A model generated the notes under the pieces. That model did not search any database. It saw only the letters and a program-made list of their open reading frames with translations, and had not been told where the DNA came from. Both the position numbers and the translations under genes were made by a program. Of a DNA stretch of 64,000 nucleotides, positions 45,094 through 55,425 are shown piece after piece (the stretch's first letter is position 1; each line of letters begins with the position of its first letter). Source of the DNA: Aggregicoccus sp. 17bor-14 (GTDB lineage Bacteria > Myxococcota > Myxococcia > Myxococcales > Myxococcaceae); the NCBI RefSeq assembly GCF_009659535.1, contig NZ_VJZZ01000008.1, forward strand, positions 188,001-252,000. Direction: 5' to 3'.

Positions 45094-46312
45094 TCGTAGC
45101 GAAGCGCCTCGACCGGGTCGAGGCTGGCGGCGCGCGCGGCGGGCCAGATGCCGAAGAGCAGGCCGACGAGGCCCGCGAAGCCCACCCCGGCGAGCACCGT
45201 GACCGGCTGGATGGTCGCGGCCAGGGGCGTGACGAGGCTGAGCACCTTCGCGGTGCCCAGGCCCACGGCCGTTCCCAGCGCGCCGCCCACCGCGGACACC
45301 GTGCTCGCCTCGAGCAGGAACTGCAGGATGATGGTGCGCTTCTTCGCGCCCAGGGCGCGCCGCACGCCGATCTCCCGGGTGCGCTCGCGCACGCTCACCA
45401 GCATGATGTTCATGATGCCGATGCCGCCCACCAGCAGCGTGATGAGGCCCACGCCCACCGCCACGCCGAACAGCGCGCCGGTGAGCTGCTCGTAGGTCTT
45501 GGCGAGCATCTCCGGGCGGTTGATGGAGAAGTCGTCCGGCTTCTCCACCGGCGTGCCGCGCGAGCGGCGCAGGATGCCGACGAGCTGATCCTCGGCCACC
45601 TTCATGTCCTCCGCGTTCTTGAGCGCGATGGAGATGGAGAAGGGGCGCTGGCGGCCGAAGTTCGCGTAGAAGGTCTTGAAGGGGATGATGACCGTGTTGT
45701 CCTGGCTGTCCCCCATGATCTTGCCGAGGCGCGAGAGCGTGCCCACCACCTGGTAGGCGCGCCCGTCGATGCGCACGCTCTGCCCCAGCGGGCTCACCCC
45801 GGGAAAGAGCGCATCCACCACGTCCGCGCCGAGCACCGCCACCGGCCGCGTCACGCTGTCGTCCACCTCCGTGAGGAAGCGGCCGCTCACCACCTTGAAC
45901 GAGCCGATGTTCAGGTACTCGCTGGTGGTGCCGTTGATGCGCACGTCCGAGAGCTGCTGGCCGCCGTAGGACACGTCGAAGAGGCGGCCCACGCTGGGCG
46001 CGATGGCCGCCACGTACGGCGACTGCTGGCGGATGGCGTCGATGTCCGCCTGCACGAAGTTCTTGCGATTGCGGTACTCCCACCAGCCGCCGTTCATCAC
46101 CCAGGGGAACTTGGAGACGTACAGCGTGTTGCTCCCGATGGTGGCGAGTTGCTCGCTGAAGCTCTTGTTCATCCCCTGGATGATGCCGACGATGGCCAGC
46201 AGCGTGGCCACGCCGATGCCGATGCCCACCGTGGTGAGCAGCGTGCGCATGCGGTTCGCCCGCAGGCTGAACAGCGCGATGCGTGCCCCCTCGAGCACGT
46301 CCACCCGGAAGC

Positions 46313-46316
<4 letters not shown>
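45090..46316 (-). CDS. MacB-type ABC permease (first)
   Basis: A 408-residue permease of the MacB/FtsX family. The first helix lies at about residues 25-47 ([20 protein letters not shown]). A large periplasmic domain (about 50-285, with [20 protein letters not shown]) precedes the C-terminal helices with [29 protein letters not shown]. The end reads [23 protein letters not shown], nearly the same as the following permease, so the pair is likely a duplication. Its ATG overlaps the ATPase stop as ATGA. ATPase and permease are separate genes here, unlike MacB itself. Confidence 0.93.
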
Positions 46317-47076
<760 letters not shown>

Positions 47077-47080
<4 letters not shown>

Positions 47081-48348
47081 GAGCGGCGGCCTCCGCGCCC
47101 GCCGGGGCCCCCGGGCCCGCCCATCTCCGGCTCGCGCACCACGTCCCCGTCCTTCAGCTCCTTGGAGAGCGTGCGGTAGGGCCCCTCGACCACGCGGTCG
47201 CCGTCCTGCAGGCCCTCGAGGATCTCCAGCTCGGTGTCCGAGGCGATGCCGGTGCGCACGCGGCGCACCTGCGCCTTGTTGTCCGCGCTCACCACGAACA
47301 CCACCTTGGAGAGGCTCTCGGTCTTCTTCGCCGTGATCGCCCCACCCTCCACCGGCGGCTTGTAGTCCGGCAGGCTCTTCTCGGCGCGCACGGTGACGGC
47401 CTGGATGGGCACGAGCACGGTGTCGCGGCGGGTCTCGGCGGCGATCTTCACCTCGCCGCTCATGCCGGGTAGCACGCCCGGAGGCCGGGTGCGCAGCGCC
47501 ACCTTCACCGGGAAGCTGGTGACCTCGGCCTCGGTGCCGGGGTTCTTGATGGTGGCGTTCTGGGCGATCTCCACCACCGAGCCCTCGAAGCTCTGCCCCT
47601 CGAGCGCGTCCACGCTGACCTCGGCAGTCTGGCCTGCGCGCAGGTGCACCACCTCGTGCTCGCCCACCTCGATCTTCACCTCCATGGCGCTGAGCGCGGC
47701 GATGATCATCACCACGTCCTCGTTGAAGTCCGAGCCGCGCACGCGCTCACCGACCTGGCGGCTCACCTCGATGACGTTGCCGTCGATGGGCGAGAGCAGC
47801 GTGGTCTTGGAGAGGTTGTTCGAGGCCTCGTCGTAGGCGGCCTGCGCCTGGGCGAGCCGCTGGTGGGCGCTGCCCTCGCGCGCGGCGGCCGCGTCGCGGT
47901 CCGACTTGAGCTTCTCCATCTCCGCGGTGGAGGCCATGCCCTTCTTCACCAGGCCCTCGATGCGGCCGAGCTCCTGCTCCGCGCGCGCCACCTCCACCTG
48001 CGCGCCCTGGACGTCCGAGCGCGCGGCGGCAGCGGCGGCCGAGGCCTGCTTCGCCGAGGCCTCGAAGCGACGGCGGTCGATGCGGCCGAGCACCTGCCCC
48101 TTGGCCACCTTGTCCCCCACCTTCACCAGCAGCTCGGTGAGGTCGCCGGAGAGGTTCGAGGAGATCTTCACCGTGGTGGCCGACTGCACCTTGCCCGCGC
48201 CGGTGATGGTGCGGGTGATGGTGCCCTTGTGGGCCTTGGAGATCTGCACCTCGGTGGTGGGGGGCGGGCGCTCCTTGAGCCCTCCCGCCGTGATCCCCAA
48301 CGCGCCGAGCACCAGCACTGCTGCGATGACTGCCTTCCACCACTTCAT
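47077..48348 (-). CDS. MacA-type periplasmic adaptor (HlyD family)
   Basis: Membrane-fusion protein linking the ABC exporter to TolC. An N-terminal signal anchor ([21 protein letters not shown]) precedes the adaptor. The biotinyl-lipoyl-like strands are split around a long alpha-helical hairpin (about residues 95-185, coiled coil with [32 protein letters not shown]), with [20 protein letters not shown] after it. The beta-barrel and membrane-proximal domain (about 240-390) follows, and the C-terminus is Gly/Arg-rich. ATG 48348 shares one base with the TolC stop (TAATG). Cargo unknown; MacAB systems export macrolides, peptides and siderophore-like molecules. Confidence 0.92.
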
Positions 48349-49679
48349 TATTTCGTCTCCCCCGAGCTCAGCATGCCCGTCGCCCTCTGCAGGGCATAGC
48401 GCGCGTTCTCTACGTCGATGCGGTTGGTCAGCAGGCTCAGCTCCGCCTGGGTCAGCTTGAGCTGCGCGTCGCGCACCTCGAGGGTGGAGCCGGCGCCCGC
48501 GCGGAAGCGCTCCTCCTCCACTGCGAGGCCCTGCACGGCGGCCGCGCGGTTCGCGGTGGCCAGCTCGGTGGCGGCGATCTGCGTGGTGAGCTGCTGCAGC
48601 GAGCGGCGCACCTCGGCCTGCAGGTCGCGCTCGGCCTGGGCGAAGTCCAGCTCGGCGCGGCTGCGCGCGTACTCCGCCTGGCGCACGGCGGCGCCGGTGG
48701 CGAAGCCGTTGAACAGGTCCCAGTTGAGCGCCACGCCCACGCTGAGGTTGTTCTGCAGCTTCGGGTCCGTGAACACCGGATCCACGGTGGAGCCACCGCG
48801 GCTGTAGCGCGCCTGGGCCGAGAGGCTGGGGAAGTAGCCCCACCACTGCGCCGAGACGCCCGCGTTCGCGGCGCGCACGCGGCTCTGCAGCGCGGTGAGC
48901 AGCGGGCGGTTGCTGCGCGCGAGCTCGAGCGCCTTCGTGTAGTCCGGCGGCGCCTCGGGCTTCACGCCCAGGATGCCCGGGTCCACTGCCTGGAACTCCT
49001 CGATCCCGGGGGCCGCGAGCCACGAGGCGAGGTCCGCCTGGGCGATGACCAGGTCGCGCTCGGCCTGCAGCAGGGTGATGCGGTCGTTGCCCAGGTTCAC
49101 CTCGGCGCTGATCGCCTCGCTCTTGGCGGCGCGGCCTGCCTCGAAGAGGGCGCGCGCGCGCTCGAGCTGGTCCTCGCTGCGCTTCACCGTGGCGCGCAGC
49201 ACCTCGATGCGCGCCTGCTGGCCGTACAGCGCGTAGAAGCGGCGGATGGCCTCCAGCTCGCTCGTGGCCTGCTGCTCGACGGCCTCACCCTTCGTCGCCT
49301 CGGCGATGGCGCCGCTCTGGCGCAGCTCCGCCCAGCGCCGCCCGTCGAACAGGAGCTGGGTGAGGGTCGCCGAGAGGTCGAAGGCGTTGCGGGTGTTGCC
49401 GGAGACCGGCTTCTCGGTCTGGATGAAGCCGCCGGGGTTGGCCGGGTCCACCTCGGTCACCAGGCCCAGCTGCTGGCCCTGGAAGTTGCGGCTCGCGCCC
49501 ACGCTCGCGCCCAGCTGCGGCAGCAAGGCCGCGCGAGAGCCGGTCACGGCCGAGGCCGCGCTCTGCTGCGCGAGGACGGCCTGCAGCGCCTGCACGTTCT
49601 GGCGGCTCTGCTTGCGCACGTCCTCCAGCTTGATGGGGGTGGCCGAGAGGACAAGGGAGAGGACGAGGGCGGCGCTCAT
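48348..49679 (-). CDS. TolC-family outer-membrane efflux protein
   Basis: Outer-membrane channel of the tripartite exporter, 443 residues. It starts with a short signal (LVLSLVLSATPIKLEDV). The two internal TolC repeats are visible: long helices (LEAIRRFYALYGQQARIEVLRATVKRSEDQLERARALF, and a second AELDFAQAERDLQAEVRRSLQQLTTQIAATELATANR) separated by beta strands (SAQWWGYFPSLSAQARYSRGG, VGVALNWDLFNG). Conserved family phrases such as RNAFDLSATLTQLLFDG are present. The ATG overlaps the Yip1-gene stop as ATGA. It is coupled to macA downstream. Confidence 0.93.
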   Translation of the reverse strand: MSAALVLSLVLSATPIKLEDVRKQSRQNVQALQAVLAQQSAASAVTGSRAALLPQLGASVGASRNFQGQQLGLVTEVDPANPGGFIQTEKPVSGNTRNAFDLSATLTQLLFDGRRWAELRQSGAIAEATKGEAVEQQATSELEAIRRFYALYGQQARIEVLRATVKRSEDQLERARALFEAGRAAKSEAISAEVNLGNDRITLLQAERDLVIAQADLASWLAAPGIEEFQAVDPGILGVKPEAPPDYTKALELARSNRPLLTALQSRVRAANAGVSAQWWGYFPSLSAQARYSRGGSTVDPVFTDPKLQNNLSVGVALNWDLFNGFATGAAVRQAEYARSRAELDFAQAERDLQAEVRRSLQQLTTQIAATELATANRAAAVQGLAVEEERFRAGAGSTLEVRDAQLKLTQAELSLLTNRIDVENARYALQRATGMLSSGETK

Positions 49680-50380
49680 CGCGCACCTCCGCCCATGGCA
49701 GGAAGGCCCACGAGGAAGACTCCGACGTACATGAGGTAGAGGACGGCCGAGAGCCCCAGCGCGCGCGAGCGGCGCATGCCGGTGGCGTACGAGAAGCCGA
49801 GGCCGAGCAGCCCCGCGCTCCACAGGTTGAAGAAGTCCACGCCCGAGAGCACGCGCGCCAGGCGCGGGCTCAACCCCGGGAGCATGCCCAGGTTGGAGGG
49901 CACGAGCTTGAGCGCCTGGGTCTCTGTCAGGGTGTGCTGGAAGAGGGCGCAGCCCGCGTAGATGAAGTGGAAGAGCGCGATGGGCAGCATCGCCACCGCG
50001 GCCACCGTCATCAGCTTGGCGAAGTGCGCGCTCACGCCGAAGAGCCAGCCGCAGAACCACAGCAGCGCGGCGAGCCCGAGCACGGTCACGGGCATCACGA
50101 AGGCGCCCTTGGCGATGCCGCCCACCAGCGCCTTGCGGCTCGCGGTCTCGATCTCCTCGTCGATCTCCGCCTCGGACTTGCGGCCCATCTCGCCGCTCAT
50201 CTGCAGCTGCTGGGTGACGGAGGGGGCGGGATCCCAGCGCAGGGAATAGGCCGTCCCATGAACGGACACACTGAGGCAGAGCAGCAGCAGGGGCCACACC
50301 CAGCGGCGGGACTCGACGGAGGCCCGCACGCCCTCGACGGGGTCGACCACGGTGCGTGCAGGTAGAGCAAGTGAGGTCAT
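49676..50380 (-). CDS. Yip1-domain membrane protein
   Basis: A 234-residue membrane protein and the first gene of the export operon. It has at least five hydrophobic helices: RRWVWPLLLLCLSVSVHGTAYSL near the start, FVMPVTVLGLAALLWFCGWLFG, LMTVAAVAMLPIALFHFIYAGCALF, VDFFNLWSAGLLGLGFSYATG and LSAVLYLMYVGVFLVGLP. The pattern matches Yip1-type proteins, which have no known chemistry and often accompany transport systems in bacteria. The stop overlaps the TolC start (ATGA). The 227 nt upstream separate it from the divergent clpA-like gene; I identify no promoter in it. Confidence 0.75.
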   Translation of the reverse strand: MTSLALPARTVVDPVEGVRASVESRRWVWPLLLLCLSVSVHGTAYSLRWDPAPSVTQQLQMSGEMGRKSEAEIDEEIETASRKALVGGIAKGAFVMPVTVLGLAALLWFCGWLFGVSAHFAKLMTVAAVAMLPIALFHFIYAGCALFQHTLTETQALKLVPSNLGMLPGLSPRLARVLSGVDFFNLWSAGLLGLGFSYATGMRRSRALGLSAVLYLMYVGVFLVGLPAMGGGAR

Positions 50381-50607
50381 AGAAGGGTTCTCGGGGAGGG
50401 GTACGCGTAGCCCCGAAGGCAATTGCCCGGCCAGTGAAGAAAGGTGAACGGACGGCCCGGATTTTTCCGCGGCCTCCAACCCACATGCGGCGCGGAAATT
50501 CCTGGATTCCGCCCCGGCTACAACCCGCCCGTAGCAACCTGTAGCGAAATTTTGCCGCGTGGATCCGAACAGTGTATTTGCCTGCTCGCACGCTTGCCGG
50601 AGCTCGA

Positions 50608-53109
50608 ATGGTCGACGGGACGGATCTCGCTCAGGTACTCCACGAGGCGGAAGACATTGCGCAGAGCGTGGCCCAGCGGCTCACCTCCGCCCACGTCCTG
50701 CTCGCGCTCTTCACCGTGGAGAACCGCGCCCAGCTGCTGCTGAAGGAGCGCGGCGTGGACGAGGATGGGCTCCTGCAGACCATGGGCGCCCCGCCGGACG
50801 AGGCCCCGGGCCTGGTGCGGGAGCTGCGGGAGAAGGCCCGCGAGATCGCGCGCAACTGCGGCTCGTCGGAGACCGACTGCCTGCACCTGCTCATCGCCTT
50901 CACCCGCGTGCGCTGCGCGGCGGCGGAGCTGCTCACCGAGTCGGGCCTGGACCTCTCCGGCCTGCGCAACACCGCGCTCTCCTACTTCCTGAGCGGGCGC
51001 ATGCCGCGCAAGCTGCAGGTGGGCCGCACGGCGCCCCTGGCCCGCCCCGTTCCCACGCGGCCGCTGGGCGCGCCCCCCTCGCCCCTGCCGCAGCTGCCCG
51101 CGGCCCCCACCCCGGCCCCGCGCGCCGCCGTCGCGGTGAGCGTGGCGCGGCCGGCCATCTCCCCGCGCGATCTCATCGACGAGGTGGTGGAGGAGGTGGA
51201 GGAGGCCCACGCCGAGGCCGAGCTCGCGCGCGCCCCGGCACCCGCTCCCCTGCCCTCCCCCGCGGCCCGCCCCTCCTCTGCGGCCATTCCCGCCGTCGCG
51301 GCGCCCGTGCCGGCCGCGAGCTTCGAGCTGGACCCCAAGCTCTTCCCCACCCTCGCCTCGCTGGGCCGCAACCTCAGCGTGGCGGCGCGCGCAGGCGCGC
51401 TGGATCCGGTGGTGGGCCGCGCCAAGGAGATCGAGGAGGTCATCGACATCCTCGGCAAGCGCCGCACCAACAACCCCTGCCTCCTGGGCGAGCCCGGCGT
51501 GGGCAAGACGGCGGTGGTCGAGGGCGTCGCGCAGCGGCTCGCCGAGCTCAAGGGCGCGCTCGCGGAGAAGATCGTCCTCGAGCTGGACATGGCCACGCTG
51601 GTAGCGGGCACCCAGCTGCGCGGCTCCTTCAGCGAGAAGCTCAACGCGCTCAAGGACGAGGTGAAGCTCGCCGGCGGCCGCGTGGTGGTGTTCATCGACG
51701 AGCTGCACACCCTGGTGGGCGCGGGCTCCACCGGGGACGGGCCCCAGGACGCGGCGAACGAGCTCAAGAGCGCGATGGCGCGCGGCGAGTTCCCCTGCAT
51801 CGGCGCCACGACGCACGACGAGTACCGCAAGTTCATCTCGAACGATCCCGCGCTCGAGCGCCGCTTCACCCCCGTGGTGGTGAACGAGCCCAGCGTGCCC
51901 GAGACGGTGCAGATCCTCTCCGGCGTCATCGGGCGCTACGAGGAGCACCACGGCCTGCGCTACAGCCCCGAGGCGCTCGAGGCCGCCGCGAGCCTCGCCA
52001 GCCGCTACGTGACCGACCGCTTCCTGCCGGACAAGGCGATCAGCGTGGCGGACCTCGCGGGCAGCCGCTGCCGCCGTGAGGGCAAGGACGTGGTCGAGCC
52101 CGCGGACGTCGCGCGCGTGGTCGCCAAGCTCGCGGGGCTCCCCGAGGAGCGCCTGCTGCTCAACGACTCGGCGCGCCTGCTGCGCCTCGAGTCCGACCTC
52201 GCCCAGCGCGTCATCGGGCACGAGGAGGCCGTGGCGCGCATCGCCAAGGTCATCCGCCGCAACTACGCGGGCTTCGCCTCGCGCCGGCCCATGGGGTCCT
52301 TCCTCTTCCTCGGCCCCACGGGCGTGGGCAAGACGGAGCTCGCGCGCGCGCTCGCCGAGGTGCTCTTCGGCAGCCGCGACGCGCTGGTGCGCGTGGACAT
52401 GAGCGAGCTCTCCGAGCAGCACGGCGTGAGCCGCCTCATCGGCGCCCCCGCGGGCTACGTGGGCTACGGCGACGGCGGCCAGCTCACCGAGCCGGTGCGC
52501 CGCCGCCCCTCCAGCGTGGTGGTGCTGGACGAGATCGAGAAGGCCCACCGCGAGGTGCAGCTGCTCCTGCTGCAGGTGCTCGAGGAGGGCCGCCTCACCG
52601 ACGGCAAGGGCCGGCACATCGACTTCTCCAACACCGTGGTGGTGATGACCACGAACCTCGGCGCAGAGGCCTTCAGCAAGGCGGGCCGCCCCGTGGGCTT
52701 CGGCGCCGCCGAGGCGCCCGTCACCAGCGACATGGACTCGGCGGCGGCCGTGGCGCGCAAGAGCCTGCCCCCCGAGCTGTGGAACCGCATCGACGAGCGG
52801 CTCCCCTTCCGCCCGCTCGCGGAGGTGGAGGTGGCGCGCATCGCGACCCTGCTGCTCGAGGAGAGCAGCCGCCGCCTCGCGACCGAGAAGGGCATCGCGT
52901 ACGTGGCGGACCAGGACGTGGTCGGCCACCTGCTGCGCTCCGGCGGTTTCGATCCGCAGCTCGGCGCGCGTCCCATGCGCCAGGTGGTGCAGCGGCTCGT
53001 GGAGGGCCCGCTCGCCGAGCGCATCCTCGCCGGGGAGTTCGGCAGCGGCGACCGCGTGCGCGTGGCCGTGAGCGCAGGCCAGCTCGCCTTCACCCGCGAG
53101 CTCGCGTGA
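50608..53109 (+). CDS. ClpA/ClpC-like AAA+ unfoldase
   Basis: An 833-residue Hsp100 protein. Clp N-domain repeats occupy residues 5-135. A low-complexity Pro/Ala linker follows (about 140-240). AAA-1 has Walker A GEPGVGKT (294-301) and Walker B VFIDE (361-365). AAA-2 has Walker A GPTGVGKT (569-576), Walker B VVLDE (638-642), and the sensor segment TTNLGAEAF. There is no ClpB-type middle coiled coil between the two modules. A PVGFG segment (695-699) could be the ClpP-binding loop seen in ClpA/ClpC. It likely unfolds proteins for ClpP. ATG 50608 has GGAG at 6 nt; a GTG further upstream is less likely. The stop overlaps the next gene (GTGA). Confidence 0.93.
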   Translation: MVDGTDLAQVLHEAEDIAQSVAQRLTSAHVLLALFTVENRAQLLLKERGVDEDGLLQTMGAPPDEAPGLVRELREKAREIARNCGSSETDCLHLLIAFTRVRCAAAELLTESGLDLSGLRNTALSYFLSGRMPRKLQVGRTAPLARPVPTRPLGAPPSPLPQLPAAPTPAPRAAVAVSVARPAISPRDLIDEVVEEVEEAHAEAELARAPAPAPLPSPAARPSSAAIPAVAAPVPAASFELDPKLFPTLASLGRNLSVAARAGALDPVVGRAKEIEEVIDILGKRRTNNPCLLGEPGVGKTAVVEGVAQRLAELKGALAEKIVLELDMATLVAGTQLRGSFSEKLNALKDEVKLAGGRVVVFIDELHTLVGAGSTGDGPQDAANELKSAMARGEFPCIGATTHDEYRKFISNDPALERRFTPVVVNEPSVPETVQILSGVIGRYEEHHGLRYSPEALEAAASLASRYVTDRFLPDKAISVADLAGSRCRREGKDVVEPADVARVVAKLAGLPEERLLLNDSARLLRLESDLAQRVIGHEEAVARIAKVIRRNYAGFASRRPMGSFLFLGPTGVGKTELARALAEVLFGSRDALVRVDMSELSEQHGVSRLIGAPAGYVGYGDGGQLTEPVRRRPSSVVVLDEIEKAHREVQLLLLQVLEEGRLTDGKGRHIDFSNTVVVMTTNLGAEAFSKAGRPVGFGAAEAPVTSDMDSAAAVARKSLPPELWNRIDERLPFRPLAEVEVARIATLLLEESSRRLATEKGIAYVADQDVVGHLLRSGGFDPQLGARPMRQVVQRLVEGPLAERILAGEFGSGDRVRVAVSAGQLAFTRELA

Positions 53110-53975
53110 GCCCCCGTCGCCCGCGCCGCCGTGCTCCTGCGCGCCGGCGCGCGGCGGGCAGCGTGGTGGTCGTGGGCGTAGGGCGGCTCGGCGGGGCGCT
53201 CGCGCGCACGCTGCAGGCTGCGGGCTGGAGCGTGCACGTGGTGGCGCGCTCCGCCGAGGCGCGGGCACGGGCACGCAGGCTGCGGCTCCCTTCCGCGAGT
53301 GCGGAGGCGCTGCGCTCGGCCTCGGTGTGCCTGCTGTGTGTGCCGGATGGCAGCGTGACCGAGGTCGCGCAGGCCCTGGCTCCGCAGCTGGGGCCGCGCG
53401 CTGCGCTGGTGCACTGCGCAGGCGCCCTCACGCTGGACGCGCTGGGGCCCCAGGGCGCGCGCCCCGTGGGCTCCTTCCACCCGCTGTGCGCAGTGTCGGA
53501 TGCGCGCGACAGCCTCGCGGGGCACGCGGTGGCGCTCGCGAGTCGCAGCCCCGCGGTGCTGCGCCTGTTGCGGCGGCTCGCCCGCGCGGCGGAGCTGCGG
53601 CCCATCGAGGTGCCGGAGAGAGGCCGCGCGGCGTACCACGCGGGCGCGGTGCTCAGTGCCGGTGGCGTGGTGTCGCTTGCTTCCGCGGCCGTGGAGGCGC
53701 TGGGGGCGGCGGGCCTCGAGCCCGGGGCGGCGCTCGCGGCGCTGCTGCCCTTGATGCGCTCCGCGCTGCGGGGCATGGAGGCGCGGGGGCTCGCGGGCGG
53801 GCTGACCGGGCCCGTGCGCCGCGGAGATGCGGGCGTGGTGGCGGCGCACCTGGCGGCGCTGCCTGCGTCCGTGGCCGAGGTGTATCGGCCGCTGTCGCGC
53901 CGGGCGTTGGTGCTCGCGGGGCCGCAGTTGTCTCCTGCGGCGCGGGCGGCGTTGAGCGCGGCGCTCGAGGGCTAG
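53106..53975 (+). CDS. Rossmann-like and DUF2520 domain protein
   Basis: A 289-residue oxidoreductase-like protein. The basic N-terminus leads to the dinucleotide loop VVVGVGRLGGALA (GxGxxG, about residues 20-32). An acidic residue and Ser-rich loop typical of NADP binders follows (VVARSAEA), then CLLCVPDGSVTEVAQAL and HCAGALTLDAL. The C-terminal helical DUF2520 region begins at AAYHAGAVLSAGGVVSLA. Members resemble ketopantoate or pyrroline carboxylate reductases, but the substrate is unknown. The GTG start overlaps the clpA-like stop, so it is probably coupled to it. Confidence 0.8.
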   Translation: MSPRRPRRRAPARRRAAGSVVVVGVGRLGGALARTLQAAGWSVHVVARSAEARARARRLRLPSASAEALRSASVCLLCVPDGSVTEVAQALAPQLGPRAALVHCAGALTLDALGPQGARPVGSFHPLCAVSDARDSLAGHAVALASRSPAVLRLLRRLARAAELRPIEVPERGRAAYHAGAVLSAGGVVSLASAAVEALGAAGLEPGAALAALLPLMRSALRGMEARGLAGGLTGPVRRGDAGVVAAHLAALPASVAEVYRPLSRRALVLAGPQLSPAARAALSAALEG

Positions 53976-53990
53976 AGAGCTTCGCCCAGC

Positions 53991-54029
53991 TCCCTCACCC
54001 CGACCCTCTCCCAGAGGGAGAGGGAGGAC
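53991..54029. repeat. 39-bp intergenic repeat, copy 2, bidirectional terminator
   Basis: Identical to the copy at 41427-41465. The CCCTCTCCC-AGA-GGGAGAGGG hairpin lies between the convergent stops of the DUF2520 gene and the minus-strand gene that begins at 55324. It fills the gap and ends at that gene's stop codon, which makes it a plausible terminator for both. Confidence 0.75.
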
Positions 54030-55324
54030 TAGGTGAGGATGATGCGCGGGGCGCTCAGGGCCTTGCGCACCAACGCGAGGGCCTGCTCGCTCGCGGCCTC
54101 CGCCTCGGTGAGGCGGCGCAGGCAGAGGTCGCCGTTGGTGCTGACCACCGAGCGGCGCAGATCCGTCAGCAGCGTGAGCGCCGCGTTGAGCATCTCCTGA
54201 CCCTGCGGGCTCGCCTGCGCGGGCTTACCGGCCTTCTGCTCCAGGTAGGCCGTGAAGCGCTTGAGCGCGTCGCGCGTCTTGTCCGCGTCGAACTTCTCGA
54301 GCAGCGGCTTCACCTTGGCGGTGTTGAGCTTGATGAGGCGCACCGCGGGCACCTTCGCGAACGCGGGGTGCGGCAGGCCGAGGTCACCCACGTCGAAGGC
54401 GCCGAGCAGGCCCTCCTCCGGCGCCGGCTGCGCGTAGGGCACCACGTCCACGAAGAGCGCGAGCGGGTCCGCGCCCTGGTTGAAGGCGCCCACCTCCTCG
54501 TCGTCCAGCGGCGGGAAGCTCGCGGGCGCGCCGATGAAGAGCAGCGGCAGCACCAGGTCCTGCCAGAACTCCTCGGGGGCGCTGCCCGTGCCGCCCACGG
54601 TGGCGAAGAGGTGGCCCATCAGCTCCACCACGCGCGGGGCGCGCTCGATCTGCTCGGAGAGCGGCTTGCCCGGCTCCAGGCGCTGCAGCGAGCCCACGAT
54701 CTGTCCCTCGAACTGCTGGCGCGCCTCCGCGGGCAGCGGCGGCTGGGTGCGGCCCAGGGCCTCGCGGATGTCGCGCGCGAGCGCCTCCGGCTTCGCCTCG
54801 AAGGTGCTCTTGCCCTTGGCCGCGTCCAGCACGGTGAACTGCAGGAAGCCCGGGTCGAAGAGGCGCTGGTAGTCTTCGGGCGCGATCTTGCCCTGGGGCT
54901 GCGCGGCGGGGTTCGCGCTGAAGCGCACCGAGGCCAGCGAGCGGCGGATCTCCCCGGCCAGCTCCTCCAGCTTGGAGAGCTTGCCCTGGCCCAGCGCGTC
55001 CATCACCGCGCCGAAGGGCGAGAGCATGATCAGCGCGTCCGGGAAGCCCACGGAGGCGCCCTCGGGCGCGTCGCGGTTGGGGAACCAGAAGGCCTGGTGC
55101 TCGAGGTGCAGGCGCAGCGCGAACGCGCCCGCGAGCCCCAGCGCCAGCATCTGGTGCTCGGGCCGCTGCACCTGGAACGCGCCGCCCAGGACCTTGATCG
55201 CCGCCTGCTCGATGTCGCTCCAGGGCGCCTTCTCGAGGTCCACGGGTTTGCCCTCGGCCTGCTGGAGGGCGGCGGCGACTTGCTCCTGGGCTGCGTTGAC
55301 GTGCGGCGGAACGGGGAAGGCCAT
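54029..55324 (-). CDS. Hypothetical protein, 431 residues
   Basis: A mostly helical, soluble, acidic protein without a signal peptide or membrane helix. It begins MAFPVPPHVNAAQEQV and contains DALIMLSPFGAVMDALGQGKL, PEDYQRLFDPGFLQFTVLDAAKGKS, FNQGADPLALFVDVVPYAQP and a helical C-terminus with LCLRRLTEAEAASEQAL. No catalytic motif recognised. The ATG has AGGAA at 7 nt spacing. It diverges from the large lipoprotein gene with about 100 nt between the starts. It has the look of a lineage-restricted protein. Confidence 0.65.
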   Translation of the reverse strand: MAFPVPPHVNAAQEQVAAALQQAEGKPVDLEKAPWSDIEQAAIKVLGGAFQVQRPEHQMLALGLAGAFALRLHLEHQAFWFPNRDAPEGASVGFPDALIMLSPFGAVMDALGQGKLSKLEELAGEIRRSLASVRFSANPAAQPQGKIAPEDYQRLFDPGFLQFTVLDAAKGKSTFEAKPEALARDIREALGRTQPPLPAEARQQFEGQIVGSLQRLEPGKPLSEQIERAPRVVELMGHLFATVGGTGSAPEEFWQDLVLPLLFIGAPASFPPLDDEEVGAFNQGADPLALFVDVVPYAQPAPEEGLLGAFDVGDLGLPHPAFAKVPAVRLIKLNTAKVKPLLEKFDADKTRDALKRFTAYLEQKAGKPAQASPQGQEMLNAALTLLTDLRRSVVSTNGDLCLRRLTEAEAASEQALALVRKALSAPRIILT

Positions 55325-55425
55325 GACGGTTCCTGGTGAGGTGAAATGTGCTGTCGAGGGACCTCCCTTACCGTGAAAGTCGGGAGTCGTGGCGACGATT
55401 CGTGGCCGAACCTAGGATGGCCGAC